From Clostridium sartagoforme (GTDB taxonomy: Bacteria; Bacillota; Clostridia; Clostridiales; Clostridiaceae): a stretch of DNA of 40,605 nucleotides. The translations under genes were made by a program, and so were the position numbers. Every line of letters begins with the position of its first letter. Within the stretch, counting starts at the first letter, position 1. The DNA lies in NCBI RefSeq assembly GCF_004794105.1, contig NZ_SRYR01000016.1, positions 1 through 40,605 of the forward strand, given 5' to 3'. Shown piece after piece: positions 27,501 to 37,240 of this stretch. Under the pieces are notes generated by a model. That model ran no database searches. It had not been told where the DNA came from and saw nothing but the letters and a program-made list of their open reading frames with translations.

Positions 27501-27767
27501 ATGTTCCAAGCAAGAAATAATTATAATAATCCTCATAGTTTAAGAAATAGCTCTAATGCTATGCAAAAACCTAAGATTCAAAGCACTCAAAGCTCAGTAT
27601 CTAGTGATGAAGTTACTATAGGAAGAAAAGTAAAACACAGTAAGTTTGGAATAGGTACAGTAGTGTCTATTACAGATGCAGGAAGTGATAAAAAGGTCAC
27701 TATAGCCTTTGATAATCAAGGAATAAAAATACTGTTATTATCAGTAGCGAATTTAGAATTAGCATAG
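24519..27767 (+). CDS. pcrA: ATP-dependent DNA helicase PcrA (UvrD/Rep family) with in-frame intein
   Basis: 1082 codons; removal of the intein (residues 251-589) leaves 743 residues, the normal PcrA length. PcrA is a 3'-5' SF1A helicase acting in nucleotide excision repair, removal of RecA and plasmid replication. Walker A is AGAGSGKT at 26-33 and motif II has DE at 219-220 (VDEYQDT). Motif III is split: VVGDDDQ lies before the intein and IYQWRGAD after its +1 Cys. Later motifs include the motif IV-like DFAILYRTNAQSR, motif V VLMTVHSAKGLEF and motif VI YVGITRAKEQL. The C-terminus ends in the tudor-like module KVKHSKFGIGTVVSI. ligA follows after a repeat-rich gap, the usual Firmicute pcrA-ligA order. 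Confidence 0.95.
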   Translation: MDLKKLLNKEQYDGATTVDGQVLILAGAGSGKTRVLTYRMAHMIEDLGILPYKILAITFTNKAAKEMKDRVKGLIGDRAEDMWISTFHSTCVRILRREIEKLGYKKSFTIYDSSDQKTLVKECIKALNINDKDISEQEIISKIGKAKDNMQSPAAFMRENESNFREKKIAEAYVLYQKRLKENNALDFDDLISKTVELFKKDKETLEFYQRKFQYIMVDEYQDTNKVQYEFIRLLADKHKNICVVGDDDQCLVEGTLIETEKGTVKIEDLKENDEVKVASGKGETKLLRINNISKREYSGTVIKIVTEDGDIIKATPNHIAFSRLTCDKNNFVVYLMHKEGVGYRVGKVTIDSSFEEDYTNILREEMLKEKADKLWVLKTCASLSDGIYYEELYSIKYGVPKFSFNASIVNGGVSEDRVNNLYNSINTFESAEKLMEERYLYSKYPHYITLENKKDNEERKNINVTFFGGEDKTSEGVYSHNIVVNSLNEESIAQKENQYDKAEDFSTKLSLEKNLDIIRKAKLTKENEFRLMPVGSLKVGMTIAIFKDGKIVEGKIVEKEREEYSGYVYDLNIEHARNYIANNVVVHNCIYQWRGADIRNILDFEKDYPNAKVIKLEQNYRSKGNILDAANVVIVNNANRKSKALRTEQEAGSKIKVYRAYSDADEGNFVAKQIRKIKDAEKKDYKDFAILYRTNAQSRIFEESLRRNDIPYKILGGTRFYDRKEIKDMLSYLKVLVNPNDSISLKRIINVPKRGIGEATVGKVSDFAESYELTLWDALSTVRNIPTLTPRNCGGIENFMEMMEKFIEMSEVLPVSNLIEMILKETGYISELEKSKEIEDKSRIENLKELVSDAVDFERSSEDTTLSAYLEKVSLVQDTDKLEDDADTIVLMTVHSAKGLEFPVVFMVGMENGIFPGMASFDSEAEMEESRRLCYVGITRAKEQLFMTSAEVRRQFGRTVAYAQSDFINEIKSDLKEYVSGESLASRTENRSSMFQARNNYNNPHSLRNSSNAMQKPKIQSTQSSVSSDEVTIGRKVKHSKFGIGTVVSITDAGSDKKVTIAFDNQGIKILLLSVANLELA
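25269..26285 (+). other. PcrA intein (339 residues)
   Basis: The intein starts at Cys251 (CLVEGTLIETEKG, block A). It carries TPNH in block B, and ends with block F VYDLNIEHARNYIANN and block G VVHN followed by Cys590 as the +1 residue. All splicing residues (Cys1, block-B Thr/His, block-F Asp, penultimate His, terminal Asn, Cys+1) are present, so it should splice. It is about 200 residues longer than a mini-intein. No LAGLIDADG motif is seen in the middle; instead a VYLM...GYRVGKVT segment occurs (from about residue 334). It interrupts the ATP-binding motif III, the sort of invariant site inteins favour. Confidence 0.92.
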
Positions 27768-27771
27768 GAGT

Positions 27772-28061
27772 GCGGTGCACGATGAAGAGTGCTGGCGCAC
27801 AATGAAATAATTAAAAAATGAAGAAATTAAGAGTGTTGTAATAAGGAATAATGAGTAAGTGATAATTGAGGAAGTAATTCCTTTAGAATTACTAAAGAAA
27901 TGAAGAATGAAAAATATTTATATAAAAGTTTTTAAGGATTTTATAAAGATATATATTAGTTAAGATGGTTTTGTGAAACAAAACCTCCTTCATTCTTTCA
28001 TTCCTTCATTTTTTCATTTTTCATTCTTAATTTTTAATTAAAAAGGTGCTTTGCACCTTTT
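27772..28061 (+). repeat. Palindrome-rich intergenic repeat, copy B
   Basis: The left end has two imperfect copies of a GAGTGC-n-GCAC-n-ATGAA unit. Inside are GTAATTC-N5-GAATTAC (27874-27892) and a central hairpin GGTTTTGT-GAA-ACAAAACC (27967-27985), the counterpart of the central hairpin in copy A. The arms are AAAAAATGAAGAAATTAAG on the left and CATTCTTTCATTCC on the right. It closes with AAAAGGTGC-TTT-GCACCTTTT (28041-28061), which could act as a terminator just before ligA. It fills the whole pcrA-ligA gap. Confidence 0.55.
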
Positions 28062-28078
28062 AAGTGAGGTGTTTATAA

Positions 28079-30070
<1,992 letters not shown>

Positions 30071-30075
30071 TGGAA

Positions 30076-30363
30076 ATGAAAAAATTTGGATTAAAGGATT
30101 GGCTAACATTAATATGCACTTTATCTGCAATAGCAACTAGTGCAGTAGTAGTTCTAACCTTTTTAACAACATATCATTTCATAAATAGTATGCCAAGTTT
30201 TAATTCCTATCAGCCACTGCAAATAGGAGTAAGTATTACTATGGCTTTATGGGCAATAAGATTTTCCTTATATAGAGTAGGAAAAGAAAGATATATATAT
30301 TCATCAATTTGCTTTCTTATAGCACTAGTATCAATGTTCTTTGCTGTAAATATGGTAATGTAA
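30076..30363 (+). CDS. Small three-helix membrane protein
   Basis: A 95-residue protein with three hydrophobic segments (about residues 12-32, 48-66 and 74-93 of the product) and short charged loops. I do not recognise a family. ATG at 30076 is chosen: GGAG at 30064-30067 is 8 bases before it, whereas an in-frame ATG at 30070 is too close to that site. It lies 5 bases after the ligA stop, so it is probably co-transcribed with ligA, although nothing links it to DNA ligation. Confidence 0.7.
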   Translation: MKKFGLKDWLTLICTLSAIATSAVVVLTFLTTYHFINSMPSFNSYQPLQIGVSITMALWAIRFSLYRVGKERYIYSSICFLIALVSMFFAVNMVM

Positions 30364-30415
30364 GATCAATTAATAATGTATAAGTAAGAATAAAACTTCT
30401 AAGGAGTTTTTAAAA

Positions 30416-30471
<56 letters not shown>

Positions 30472-30472
<1 letters not shown>

Positions 30473-30509
30473 GCTGATGTAAGAACTTGGATTTGTTCTT
30501 ACATCAGCT
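30472..30509. terminator. Bidirectional terminator between convergent genes
   Basis: A perfect 15-bp stem (30472-30486 with 30495-30509) has an 8-base loop. On the + strand it is followed by a T-rich stretch; on the minus strand by the TTTA repeats. It separates the ligA unit from the convergent two-P-loop ATPase gene. Confidence 0.8.
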
Positions 30510-30520
30510 GAGTTTATTTT

Positions 30521-31603
30521 TTATATATATTTTTCTAGTTTTTGAATTACGTCATTATAAACACTATCTAATATAGTGAAATCTAATGTCTTTATATAAT
30601 GACTTTCTAAGTCATCGTGTATTCTGTGGGCTTCTGATATTAAGAAGAGTGCCTTATTAATTAACTCCTCAAAATGATTCTTATCATATTCAATTTCAGA
30701 TTTATTACTTAATAGTACAGATGAATTGCAAAAGTCTTCTATATTATAAGTCTTTCCTTTAAATGAACTCTTGCTAATTTCATTTTCTGTAACAATTGAA
30801 GTAGATATTTCAGGTATTAAAATATGCTCTATTCTATCTGGATTAAAAGGGTCATGTAGATATTCAACGAAGTAGCCCTTCTTTTGAGCAAGACTTCCTA
30901 ATTCATTTAGGATTTTACTTTTGCTAAAGCCAGGACCTCCTCTTAAGATAAAAGTATTAGTATATTCAGAAACTAAGTCTTCTGCAAAGGTGATAATACC
31001 ATCAGGTGTAAAGGCCGATGCAAACAAGTGTCTTTCATCACCAAACCCAGATTTTTGCTTAATAAAAACTTCTTCTTTAAGACTTTCACATATAGTAATA
31101 AATTTACTGTAATCTAAAGCTTTAGAATTTAGCTTACTCCAATCTTCATGAATAGGCTTTGCGGCTGCAAGGAATTTATAAGCCCTCTGGAAGTTAGTAC
31201 TTATTTCTTTGTAGATATTAATTAAATATTTTTTATTTAAAGAAAGAGCATCATTATTTAAGGCAATCCCTAAATTTATAATTTCATCTACAGCACCAGG
31301 ATAAATAGGATCAATCATATGAGGTGATGTGCCATCTAATAGTGCTATTTTAAGATCAGGAACTACTACTCCATCTAAAGAATTACTGTCAGAAGAACAA
31401 TGATGATATTCTACAGAGTAACCTTTATCTAAAAAGTGAGCTCCAACCTTTTTCATTAAATGAGACTTGCCTGTACCAGGACCTCCTTTTAAACATAAAA
31501 CTTTATTAGCAGTCTCTTTATTAATAATGTAACTGTAAAAGGAATGAAAGCCCCTATAAGTATTTCCACCTAGGAATAGATGTCTTTCTTTTTTTTGTGT
31601 CAA
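30521..31603 (-). CDS. PRK06851-type ATPase with duplicated P-loop domain
   Basis: A 360-residue cytoplasmic protein built of two similar halves, each opening with RHLF and containing a P-loop: GGPGTGKS at 40-47 and GGPGFSKS at 222-229. The second has Ser instead of Gly before the Lys and may be weak or inactive. Each P-loop is followed by a KGYxVEYxH segment, so the gene arose by internal duplication. It matches the PRK06851 family of uncharacterised Firmicute ATPases. The start is taken as TTG at 31603 because AGGAG lies 8 bases upstream; no ATG fits, and an earlier in-frame TTG (31648) has no site. It is monocistronic and ends at the bidirectional terminator. Confidence 0.78.
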   Translation of the reverse strand: MTQKKERHLFLGGNTYRGFHSFYSYIINKETANKVLCLKGGPGTGKSHLMKKVGAHFLDKGYSVEYHHCSSDSNSLDGVVVPDLKIALLDGTSPHMIDPIYPGAVDEIINLGIALNNDALSLNKKYLINIYKEISTNFQRAYKFLAAAKPIHEDWSKLNSKALDYSKFITICESLKEEVFIKQKSGFGDERHLFASAFTPDGIITFAEDLVSEYTNTFILRGGPGFSKSKILNELGSLAQKKGYFVEYLHDPFNPDRIEHILIPEISTSIVTENEISKSSFKGKTYNIEDFCNSSVLLSNKSEIEYDKNHFEELINKALFLISEAHRIHDDLESHYIKTLDFTILDSVYNDVIQKLEKYI

Positions 31604-31944
31604 AAATATCACTCCTAAATATTGCTTTAAATAAATTTCTAATAGCAATATATGTATGTTGAGAAATTTTGGAACTTAAAATTATAGGGAAGGATAAAAG
31701 TATTAATTATTTCTTTTTTATAATAATGCATAAAGTTGAATAAAATATTAATAGAATAGTGATGTATAAAATTTCGACAATGTAATAAGAAGATTCAATG
31801 AAAAGTACACATATATAAGGAAAATAAGAGCTTTGAGTATCGAGGGTTTATATAGATTTACATTTGGATTTATGCATAAAAGTATTATATTTTAATAAAA
31901 AAATTATAATTATAAACTTTTTTCAAATATTTTATAAAAAAGTA
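31604..31944 (+). other. Gene-free AT-rich region
   Basis: It lies between divergent genes. I see the ribosome site of the minus-strand ATPase at its left edge and otherwise only AT-rich sequence with no clear structure. Confidence 0.4.
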
Positions 31945-31974
31945 TTGCATAAAAATTAGTTTATGGTGTATAAT
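31945..31974 (+). promoter_or_regulatory. Promoter of the amino-acid ABC importer operon
   Basis: TTGCAT (31945-31950), 18 bases, then TATAAT (31969-31974), 44 bases before the ATG of the binding protein. Confidence 0.6.
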
Positions 31975-32017
31975 TATGCTATCGTAAAGGACAGTAGAAA
32001 TAAGGGGGATTTTTAAT

Positions 32018-32839
32018 ATGAAAAAAGGAATGTTAAAAAAGATATTTGCTATAGCTACAATTGGAGTAATGAGTTTAGGATTAATTAGCTGTGGTAAGAA
32101 AGATGTAGACAAGCTATCACAAATAAAAGAAAATGGAAAATTAGTAGTTGGATTAAGTGCAGATTATGCACCATATGAATTCCATATTATGAATGAAGAA
32201 GGAAAAGATGAAATAGTTGGATTCGATATCGATATAGCTAATGAAATAGCTAAGGATATGGGAGTTGAATTAGAAATACAAGATATGAATTTTGAGAATT
32301 TAGTAGCTGGTGTTTCATCAGGTAAAATAGATTTAGCAATTTCAGGTATGTCTCCTGATGATGAAAGAAGGAAATCAGTTGATTTCTCAGACATTTATTA
32401 TGTTGCAGAACACGGATTTTTAGTTAAAGCAGAAAATAAGGACAAGTATAAAACTTTTGAAGACTTAAAAGGGCAAAAAGTTGGAGCGCAAATGGGAGCT
32501 ATTCAAGCTGATATAGCTGAAGAAAAAATACCAGAAGTTGATCTTCAATTATTATCAAATGTTAATGATTTAGTTTTAAGTTTAAAAACTGGAAAGATAG
32601 AAGCTTTAGTAGTTGAATTACCAGTTGCTGAAATGATAGTTAAGAACAATCCAGAATTAGTAGTTGGAGAAGAAAAAGCAACAGACGCTGAAGGTGGTTC
32701 TGCTGTCGCATTACAAAAAGAGCAACAAGCATTATTAGATTCAATTAATACTACAATTAAAAGAATAAAAGATGAAAAATTATTAGATCAATTTATAGTA
32801 GATGCAACTGCATTAGCTGAAAAGCAAGTTGAAAATTAA
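32018..32839 (+). CDS. Polar amino-acid ABC transporter substrate-binding lipoprotein
   Basis: A 273-residue family-3 solute-binding protein. A lipoprotein signal peptide ends in LGLISC with lipidated Cys25. The mature part begins with the SBP_bac_3 motif GKLVVGLSADYAPYEF and contains VGFDIDIANEIAKDMG, both typical of binding proteins for polar amino acids. It delivers substrate to the permease/ATPase pair encoded next. The substrate (Gln, Arg, Cys or similar) cannot be decided. GGGGGA precedes the ATG. A 10-bp hairpin lies after the gene and the permease begins 115 bases later, an arrangement that often gives more binding protein than permease. Confidence 0.92.
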   Translation: MKKGMLKKIFAIATIGVMSLGLISCGKKDVDKLSQIKENGKLVVGLSADYAPYEFHIMNEEGKDEIVGFDIDIANEIAKDMGVELEIQDMNFENLVAGVSSGKIDLAISGMSPDDERRKSVDFSDIYYVAEHGFLVKAENKDKYKTFEDLKGQKVGAQMGAIQADIAEEKIPEVDLQLLSNVNDLVLSLKTGKIEALVVELPVAEMIVKNNPELVVGEEKATDAEGGSAVALQKEQQALLDSINTTIKRIKDEKLLDQFIVDATALAEKQVEN

Positions 32840-32868
32840 GATATAAGTTGAAGTATAGATAGTTTTGA

Positions 32869-32893
32869 ACTAACTCAGAGTTTCTGAGTTAGT
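32869..32893 (+). promoter_or_regulatory. Intercistronic stem-loop after the binding-protein gene
   Basis: ACTAACTCAG (32869-32878) pairs perfectly with CTGAGTTAGT (32884-32893), loop AGTTT. There is no proper T-run after it, so it is more likely a leaky terminator or mRNA-stabilising element than a full stop. Confidence 0.55.
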
Positions 32894-32954
32894 CCTTAAT
32901 TTTCATATAAAATTGATTTGCTGATTTTTATATAATAGACAAGGGGTGTAAGGT

Positions 32955-33635
32955 TTGACTTTAGATTTTAGTTTTTTATCTGGTTATATGAATTATTTTT
33001 ATGATGGTGTTAAATGGACACTATTAATATCTTTTATAAGTGTTTTATTAGGTGTTTTATTAGGATCTTTACTAACATTTATGAAAAGATCTAAATTTAC
33101 TATTTTAAAAGTAAATCCATTAAAAGTAATTGCATCTATATATATTGAAATAATGAGAGGAACTCCTATGCTTCTTCAAATTATGATAGTTTATTATGCA
33201 TTTGATGAATTATTAGGGATAAATATGAAACCACTTACAGCTGGTATTATTGCAGTTTCTTTAAATTCAGCAGCTTATGTTTCAGAAATAATAAGAGCAG
33301 GTATAGACGCTGTCGATAAGGGACAATATGAAGCAGCAAGAAGTTTAGGTATGAGTCAATTTATGGCTATGAAGCTAATAGTAATGCCTCAAGCTATAAG
33401 CAATATATTACCTGCAATAGGTAATGAGTTTGTTACAGTAATTAAAGAATCTTCAATGGCATCTGTTATTGGGGTAGGTGAATTAATGTATAGTGCAAAA
33501 GTAGTTACTGGAAGAACTTTTAGAGCTTTTGAGCCCTTAATAGTAGCAGCAGTATTCTATTTTGTAATTACATTTACACTTGGAAGACTTATGAATTACA
33601 TCGAAAGGAGAATGAAGGCTAGTGATAAACGTTAA
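32955..33635 (+). CDS. Amino-acid ABC transporter permease (HisM/GlnP type)
   Basis: A 226-residue integral membrane protein with about five transmembrane segments. The ABC-permease EAA loop, [22 protein letters not shown], contacts the ATPase. The start is TTG at 32955 with AGGGG 8 bases upstream; no better start fits the usual N-terminus. Its 3' end overlaps the ATPase gene by 14 bases. It belongs to the polar-amino-acid uptake family, forming a homodimeric channel with the ATPase encoded next. Confidence 0.92.
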   Translation: MTLDFSFLSGYMNYFYDGVKWTLLISFISVLLGVLLGSLLTFMKRSKFTILKVNPLKVIASIYIEIMRGTPMLLQIMIVYYAFDELLGINMKPLTAGIIAVSLNSAAYVSEIIRAGIDAVDKGQYEAARSLGMSQFMAMKLIVMPQAISNILPAIGNEFVTVIKESSMASVIGVGELMYSAKVVTGRTFRAFEPLIVAAVFYFVITFTLGRLMNYIERRMKASDKR

Positions 33636-34344
33636 GAATTTACATAAATGTTTTGGAGAAAATGAAGTATTAAAAGGCATAAATGAAAGTATTAAAAAAG
33701 GTGAAGTAGTTGTTGTTATTGGTCCTTCAGGCTCAGGAAAGAGTACTTTTTTAAGATGTTTAAATTTATTAGAAGTACCAACAGATGGAGAAATAATTTT
33801 TGAAGATAAAAATATAACAGATAAAAACACAAATATTAATGAAATAAGAGAAAAGATGGGAATGGTATTTCAGCAATTCAATTTATTCCCACACAAGACA
33901 GTTTTAAGTAACCTAACTATTGCACCTATAAATGTTAAAAATAAATCTAAGGCAGAAGCAGAAAAAAAAGCAAAGGATTTATTAAAAAAAGTAGGATTAC
34001 TAGAAAAAGCAGATGCTTATCCAGCATCTTTATCAGGTGGACAAAAGCAAAGAATTGCAATTGCAAGAGCTTTAGCTATGGAACCAGATGTTATGTTATT
34101 TGATGAACCTACTTCAGCATTAGATCCAGAAATGGTTGGAGAAGTTTTAAGTGTTATGAAGGATCTTGCAAAAGAAGGAATGACTATGGTTGTAGTTACT
34201 CATGAAATGGGCTTTGCAAGAGAAGTTGGAGATAGAATATTATTTATGGATGGCGGAAATATAGTAGAGCAAGGAACACCTGAAGAAATATTCGATAATC
34301 CTAAAAATCCAAGAACACAGGACTTTTTGTCTAAAGTACTATAG
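33622..34344 (+). CDS. Amino-acid ABC transporter ATP-binding protein (GlnQ type)
   Basis: A 240-residue ATPase with Walker [10 protein letters not shown] at 34-42, a Q-loop in [12 protein letters not shown], signature LSGGQKQR, Walker [13 protein letters not shown] and the H-loop in [13 protein letters not shown], all as in GlnQ/HisP. It powers the importer formed with the upstream permease and binding lipoprotein. The start is GTG at 33622 inside the permease gene, with AAGGAG 11 bases upstream. A terminator at 34381 closes the operon. Confidence 0.95.
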   Translation: MINVKNLHKCFGENEVLKGINESIKKGEVVVVIGPSGSGKSTFLRCLNLLEVPTDGEIIFEDKNITDKNTNINEIREKMGMVFQQFNLFPHKTVLSNLTIAPINVKNKSKAEAEKKAKDLLKKVGLLEKADAYPASLSGGQKQRIAIARALAMEPDVMLFDEPTSALDPEMVGEVLSVMKDLAKEGMTMVVVTHEMGFAREVGDRILFMDGGNIVEQGTPEEIFDNPKNPRTQDFLSKVL

Positions 34345-34450
34345 TGGAATGAAAAATTAAATAATGAAAGAATGATGGATAAAACTCGGCTTAGGCTGAG
34401 TTTTTTTATTATAGTGAAATGAAAAATTAAGAATTAAAAATGGGAATTGT
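34341..34450 (+). repeat. Short direct repeats flanking the importer terminator, copy D
   Basis: ATAGTGRAATGAAAAATTAA occurs at 34341-34360 and 34411-34430, identical but for one base and 70 bases apart, with the terminator between. The AATGAAAAATTAAGAATT text resembles the arms of repeats A and B, so this looks like a reduced member of the same family. Confidence 0.45.
34381..34407 (+). terminator. Terminator of the ABC importer operon
   Basis: AAAACTCGGC (34381-34390) pairs with GCTGAGTTTT (34395-34404, one G-T pair), loop TTAG, followed by T7 from 34401. Confidence 0.85.
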
Positions 34451-34565
34451 GGATAGAACTAAGTGCAAGACTGAATTTTTTATTTGGGTACGTTTTAAGA
34501 TAATGTTGATATTAGATTATAAGAGAAGTGGACAAACTATCTGCCCACTTTTAATGAGAAATATA

Positions 34566-34886
34566 TTAAAAACCATCTTTAGTACCTATATAGCCTTTTT
34601 TTCTTGCGTAAAATTCTAACATATAGTTTAATCCCCAAAAAATTATTATTGTTGTAAAAAGAAATATTGGAGGATTTCTATCAGTTACATTCCACGCTAA
34701 GTAAAAAACAAGTAATAAAACTGAATTCACTAAACCAAAAATCAATTGTGTAGTATAGTAATTATCATTTAAAACAATATATTTATCATTTAGCATATAT
34801 ACAGTTTTTTTATTTTTATAACATACGATATTGTAAACAATGAATATTGTTACAATAATGCAACCCATAATAAATAATAAATCCAT
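34566..34886 (-). CDS. Small membrane protein of unknown function
   Basis: A 106-residue protein with an N-terminal membrane segment (about 3-22) and two more in the middle (about 47-65 and 75-91), ending in a charged tail RKKGYIGTKDGF. No family is recognised. AAAGGGGG lies 10 bases before the ATG, so translation is well supported. It is a single gene, convergent to the ABC operon and divergent from the Sel1 gene. No clear terminator is seen after it. Confidence 0.65.
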   Translation of the reverse strand: MDLLFIMGCIIVTIFIVYNIVCYKNKKTVYMLNDKYIVLNDNYYTTQLIFGLVNSVLLLVFYLAWNVTDRNPPIFLFTTIIIFWGLNYMLEFYARKKGYIGTKDGF

Positions 34887-35179
34887 AAAACTTTTTCCCC
34901 CTTTTATATTAAAAAGAATTTTATATAATTATTCATTACTCTATGTTTTTAGTATACACTAATTATGGGTTAAAATTACATAAAAATAATAATATTACAT
35001 ATAAGTTGATGTTCTGTTTTTAAAATACTTTACCATAGTAATTTATATGGAATATTTCAATGCACAATTAAGTTTTGCATTGTTAATTACACATTTATTA
35101 ATTCTGGTAAGGCTCTTTTTGTTCTAGAAACTTTAAATGAAAATAAAATAGTAATAAGAAATTTAAGGGGGCAATAGTT

Positions 35180-37108
35180 ATGAAGTACAGTTATGATTTT
35201 TTATTACTAGAGTTTAAGGATGTTTATTATATTGTAAATAAAGTGTTTGAAGAGGAAGAAATAAGGCTAGTTAATTCAAATTTAATTAAGTTTATAAAAG
35301 AGATAATTATTAAAGCTCACTTAAATAATAAAATTTTCTATAATAGTGAAAATTCCTTTAGCAAAAACCTGGAGATTTTATATAAGAGAAATATAATTCC
35401 ATATGATTTAATGAGGTATATATCTAGTTATATTGAAGATTTATATTATTATAAGAAAATACTTACTACTAAGGTTAAGGATACGGAGGATTATAGAGAA
35501 AAATTAATTAATGAAGATATAGTTTATAATGCTTGTGTTTGGCTTGTGGTAAGCTCTGGAGAAGAGGATTATTCTTTATTTGTTAATAACTTAAATGAAG
35601 ATGAAAAGATTGTTTTTAATAAGCACCTAAATAATATTGAAAGTGATTTTAAATATAACACTGCTTACGAAGATGAAGATGAAGAAGAAGTTGAAGAAGA
35701 TATTGATGAAGAGGATGTTGAAAGTAGAGAATCAAAAGGAGGTCTTAACTTTTTAGGCTTTGATGATATAGAGGATAATTCTTTAGAAAATGAATTTGAC
35801 GATGAAGACATAACATCTGAAGAATACTTATTAACAGGTGAATTGTATTATTTAGGTAAAAATTTGGATAAAGATTATTATAAGGCTAAGGAGTATTTTG
35901 AAAAAGCAGCTAAAGAAGGTAATGAGCATGCTGAAAGTTATTTAGGATTATTCTATGAAAAAGGATATGGTGGAGAAAAAAATATTGAAAAGGCATTGTA
36001 TTGGTATAAAAAAGCTGCACTTAAAGGAAATATATTTTCTCAGTATTCCCTAGGATTTATTTATTATGAAGGTAAAGAAGTAGAGAAAAATAGTCAATAT
36101 TCTTTTAAGTGGTATAGTGAAGCAGCTCAAAGTGGATTTGCTCCTGCTCAATATGCATTATCATATCTTTATAAGAATGGTGAAGGGTGTGAAAAGAGTA
36201 ATTTTAAAGCTTACTATTGGCTAGAAGAGTCAGCTGATAATGATTTTGAAGATTCTTTTTATATATTAGGACAGTCTTATTTAGAGGGGAAAGAAATAGA
36301 ATTAGATTATAATAAGGCTTTTCATTACTTTTCTAAAGGAGCTTCTAAAAAAGATAAAAACTCTTTAGAAGGTCTTGGAGATATGTATTACTTTGGACTT
36401 TATGTAAAAGAAGATAAGAAGAAGGCTTTTGAATACTATAATGAAAGCATAGCTGAAGGTAATATTGGATTATATTATAAATTAGGTAACCTATATGAAG
36501 AAAGTAATGATATAAAAATGGCTTTAATGAATTACTATAAGGGTTGTGCAAATGGTGATTTAAAATCAGTACAAAGGCTTGGAATTATGTATTATTATGG
36601 GGAAGGGGTACAAGAAGATAAAGATAAGGGGTTTGAATACTTAGGTATAGCAGCTGATAGTGAAGATCCACATAGCTTGTACTTAATAGGAAAGGTCTAT
36701 TTGGAAGAAGGTAGAGAAGAAGATAAGGATGAGGAGAAGGAAGAAGGACTAGAATATTTAAGGAAAGCATATAAAAGGGGATCAGTTTATGCAGCTGAAG
36801 CCTTGGCTAATGAAGGGATAAAGAGCTTTTTAAATAATGAGTATTATAAGGAATTAGATATTTTATCTTATGTAAATAAAATTTTAGATGGAAATCTTAT
36901 TTCAGGATATTATTATTATGCCTTGTTATTCCACTATGGAATAGGGGTTGAAGTAAATGATGAAACAGCTTTTATTAATTTAGTTCAAGGAGCAAAAAAA
37001 GGACATAAAGGAGCTATGGAAAAGTTAGTGGAATGGTACACAGAAGGGATTTTTGTAAACAAGGATATGAGTTTAGCTGATAAATGGGCTAGGAAGCTTT
37101 TTGAGTAA
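35180..37108 (+). CDS. Sel1-repeat (SLR/TPR-like) protein
   Basis: A 642-residue soluble protein. About 1-150 are helical and of unknown family. About 160-205 are a strongly acidic, low-complexity linker (DEDEEEVEEDIDEEDVESRE). From about 213 to the end there are roughly ten Sel1-like repeats of about 36 residues with the A-x-x-x-Y/W-x-x-K-A-A-x-x-G-x-x-x-A-Q/E pattern. Sel1 repeats form an alpha-solenoid used for protein-protein contacts; the partner is unknown. There is no signal peptide, so it acts in the cytoplasm. GGGGG lies 8 bases before the ATG. The first member of the following small-gene run starts 132 bases after its stop. Confidence 0.85.
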   Translation: MKYSYDFLLLEFKDVYYIVNKVFEEEEIRLVNSNLIKFIKEIIIKAHLNNKIFYNSENSFSKNLEILYKRNIIPYDLMRYISSYIEDLYYYKKILTTKVKDTEDYREKLINEDIVYNACVWLVVSSGEEDYSLFVNNLNEDEKIVFNKHLNNIESDFKYNTAYEDEDEEEVEEDIDEEDVESRESKGGLNFLGFDDIEDNSLENEFDDEDITSEEYLLTGELYYLGKNLDKDYYKAKEYFEKAAKEGNEHAESYLGLFYEKGYGGEKNIEKALYWYKKAALKGNIFSQYSLGFIYYEGKEVEKNSQYSFKWYSEAAQSGFAPAQYALSYLYKNGEGCEKSNFKAYYWLEESADNDFEDSFYILGQSYLEGKEIELDYNKAFHYFSKGASKKDKNSLEGLGDMYYFGLYVKEDKKKAFEYYNESIAEGNIGLYYKLGNLYEESNDIKMALMNYYKGCANGDLKSVQRLGIMYYYGEGVQEDKDKGFEYLGIAADSEDPHSLYLIGKVYLEEGREEDKDEEKEEGLEYLRKAYKRGSVYAAEALANEGIKSFLNNEYYKELDILSYVNKILDGNLISGYYYYALLFHYGIGVEVNDETAFINLVQGAKKGHKGAMEKLVEWYTEGIFVNKDMSLADKWARKLFE

Positions 37109-37240
37109 ATACTTCTCTAATTTTCCTTTATAAAAAAGATTATTAAGAATTTATTATATATTAGAAGTTATATGTAAATTTATGGTATTGATGGATATAA
37201 TTTAATTATAAAGGGTGAGTTTATAGTAGGGGATTATAAA

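Noticed and set aside
27772..28061. Repeat-rich gap considered as a CRISPR array
   Set aside because: No regular repeat-spacer spacing; the structure is a set of palindromes and mirrored arms.
31649..32017. Possible T-box or amino-acid riboswitch before the ABC importer
   Set aside because: The promoter is only about 40 bases before the ATG, leaving no room for a leader, and no T-box motif is seen.
34526..34552. AAGTGG/CCACTT hairpin as terminator of the small minus-strand membrane gene
   Set aside because: A 6-bp stem with no T-run on the relevant strand; too weak to call.
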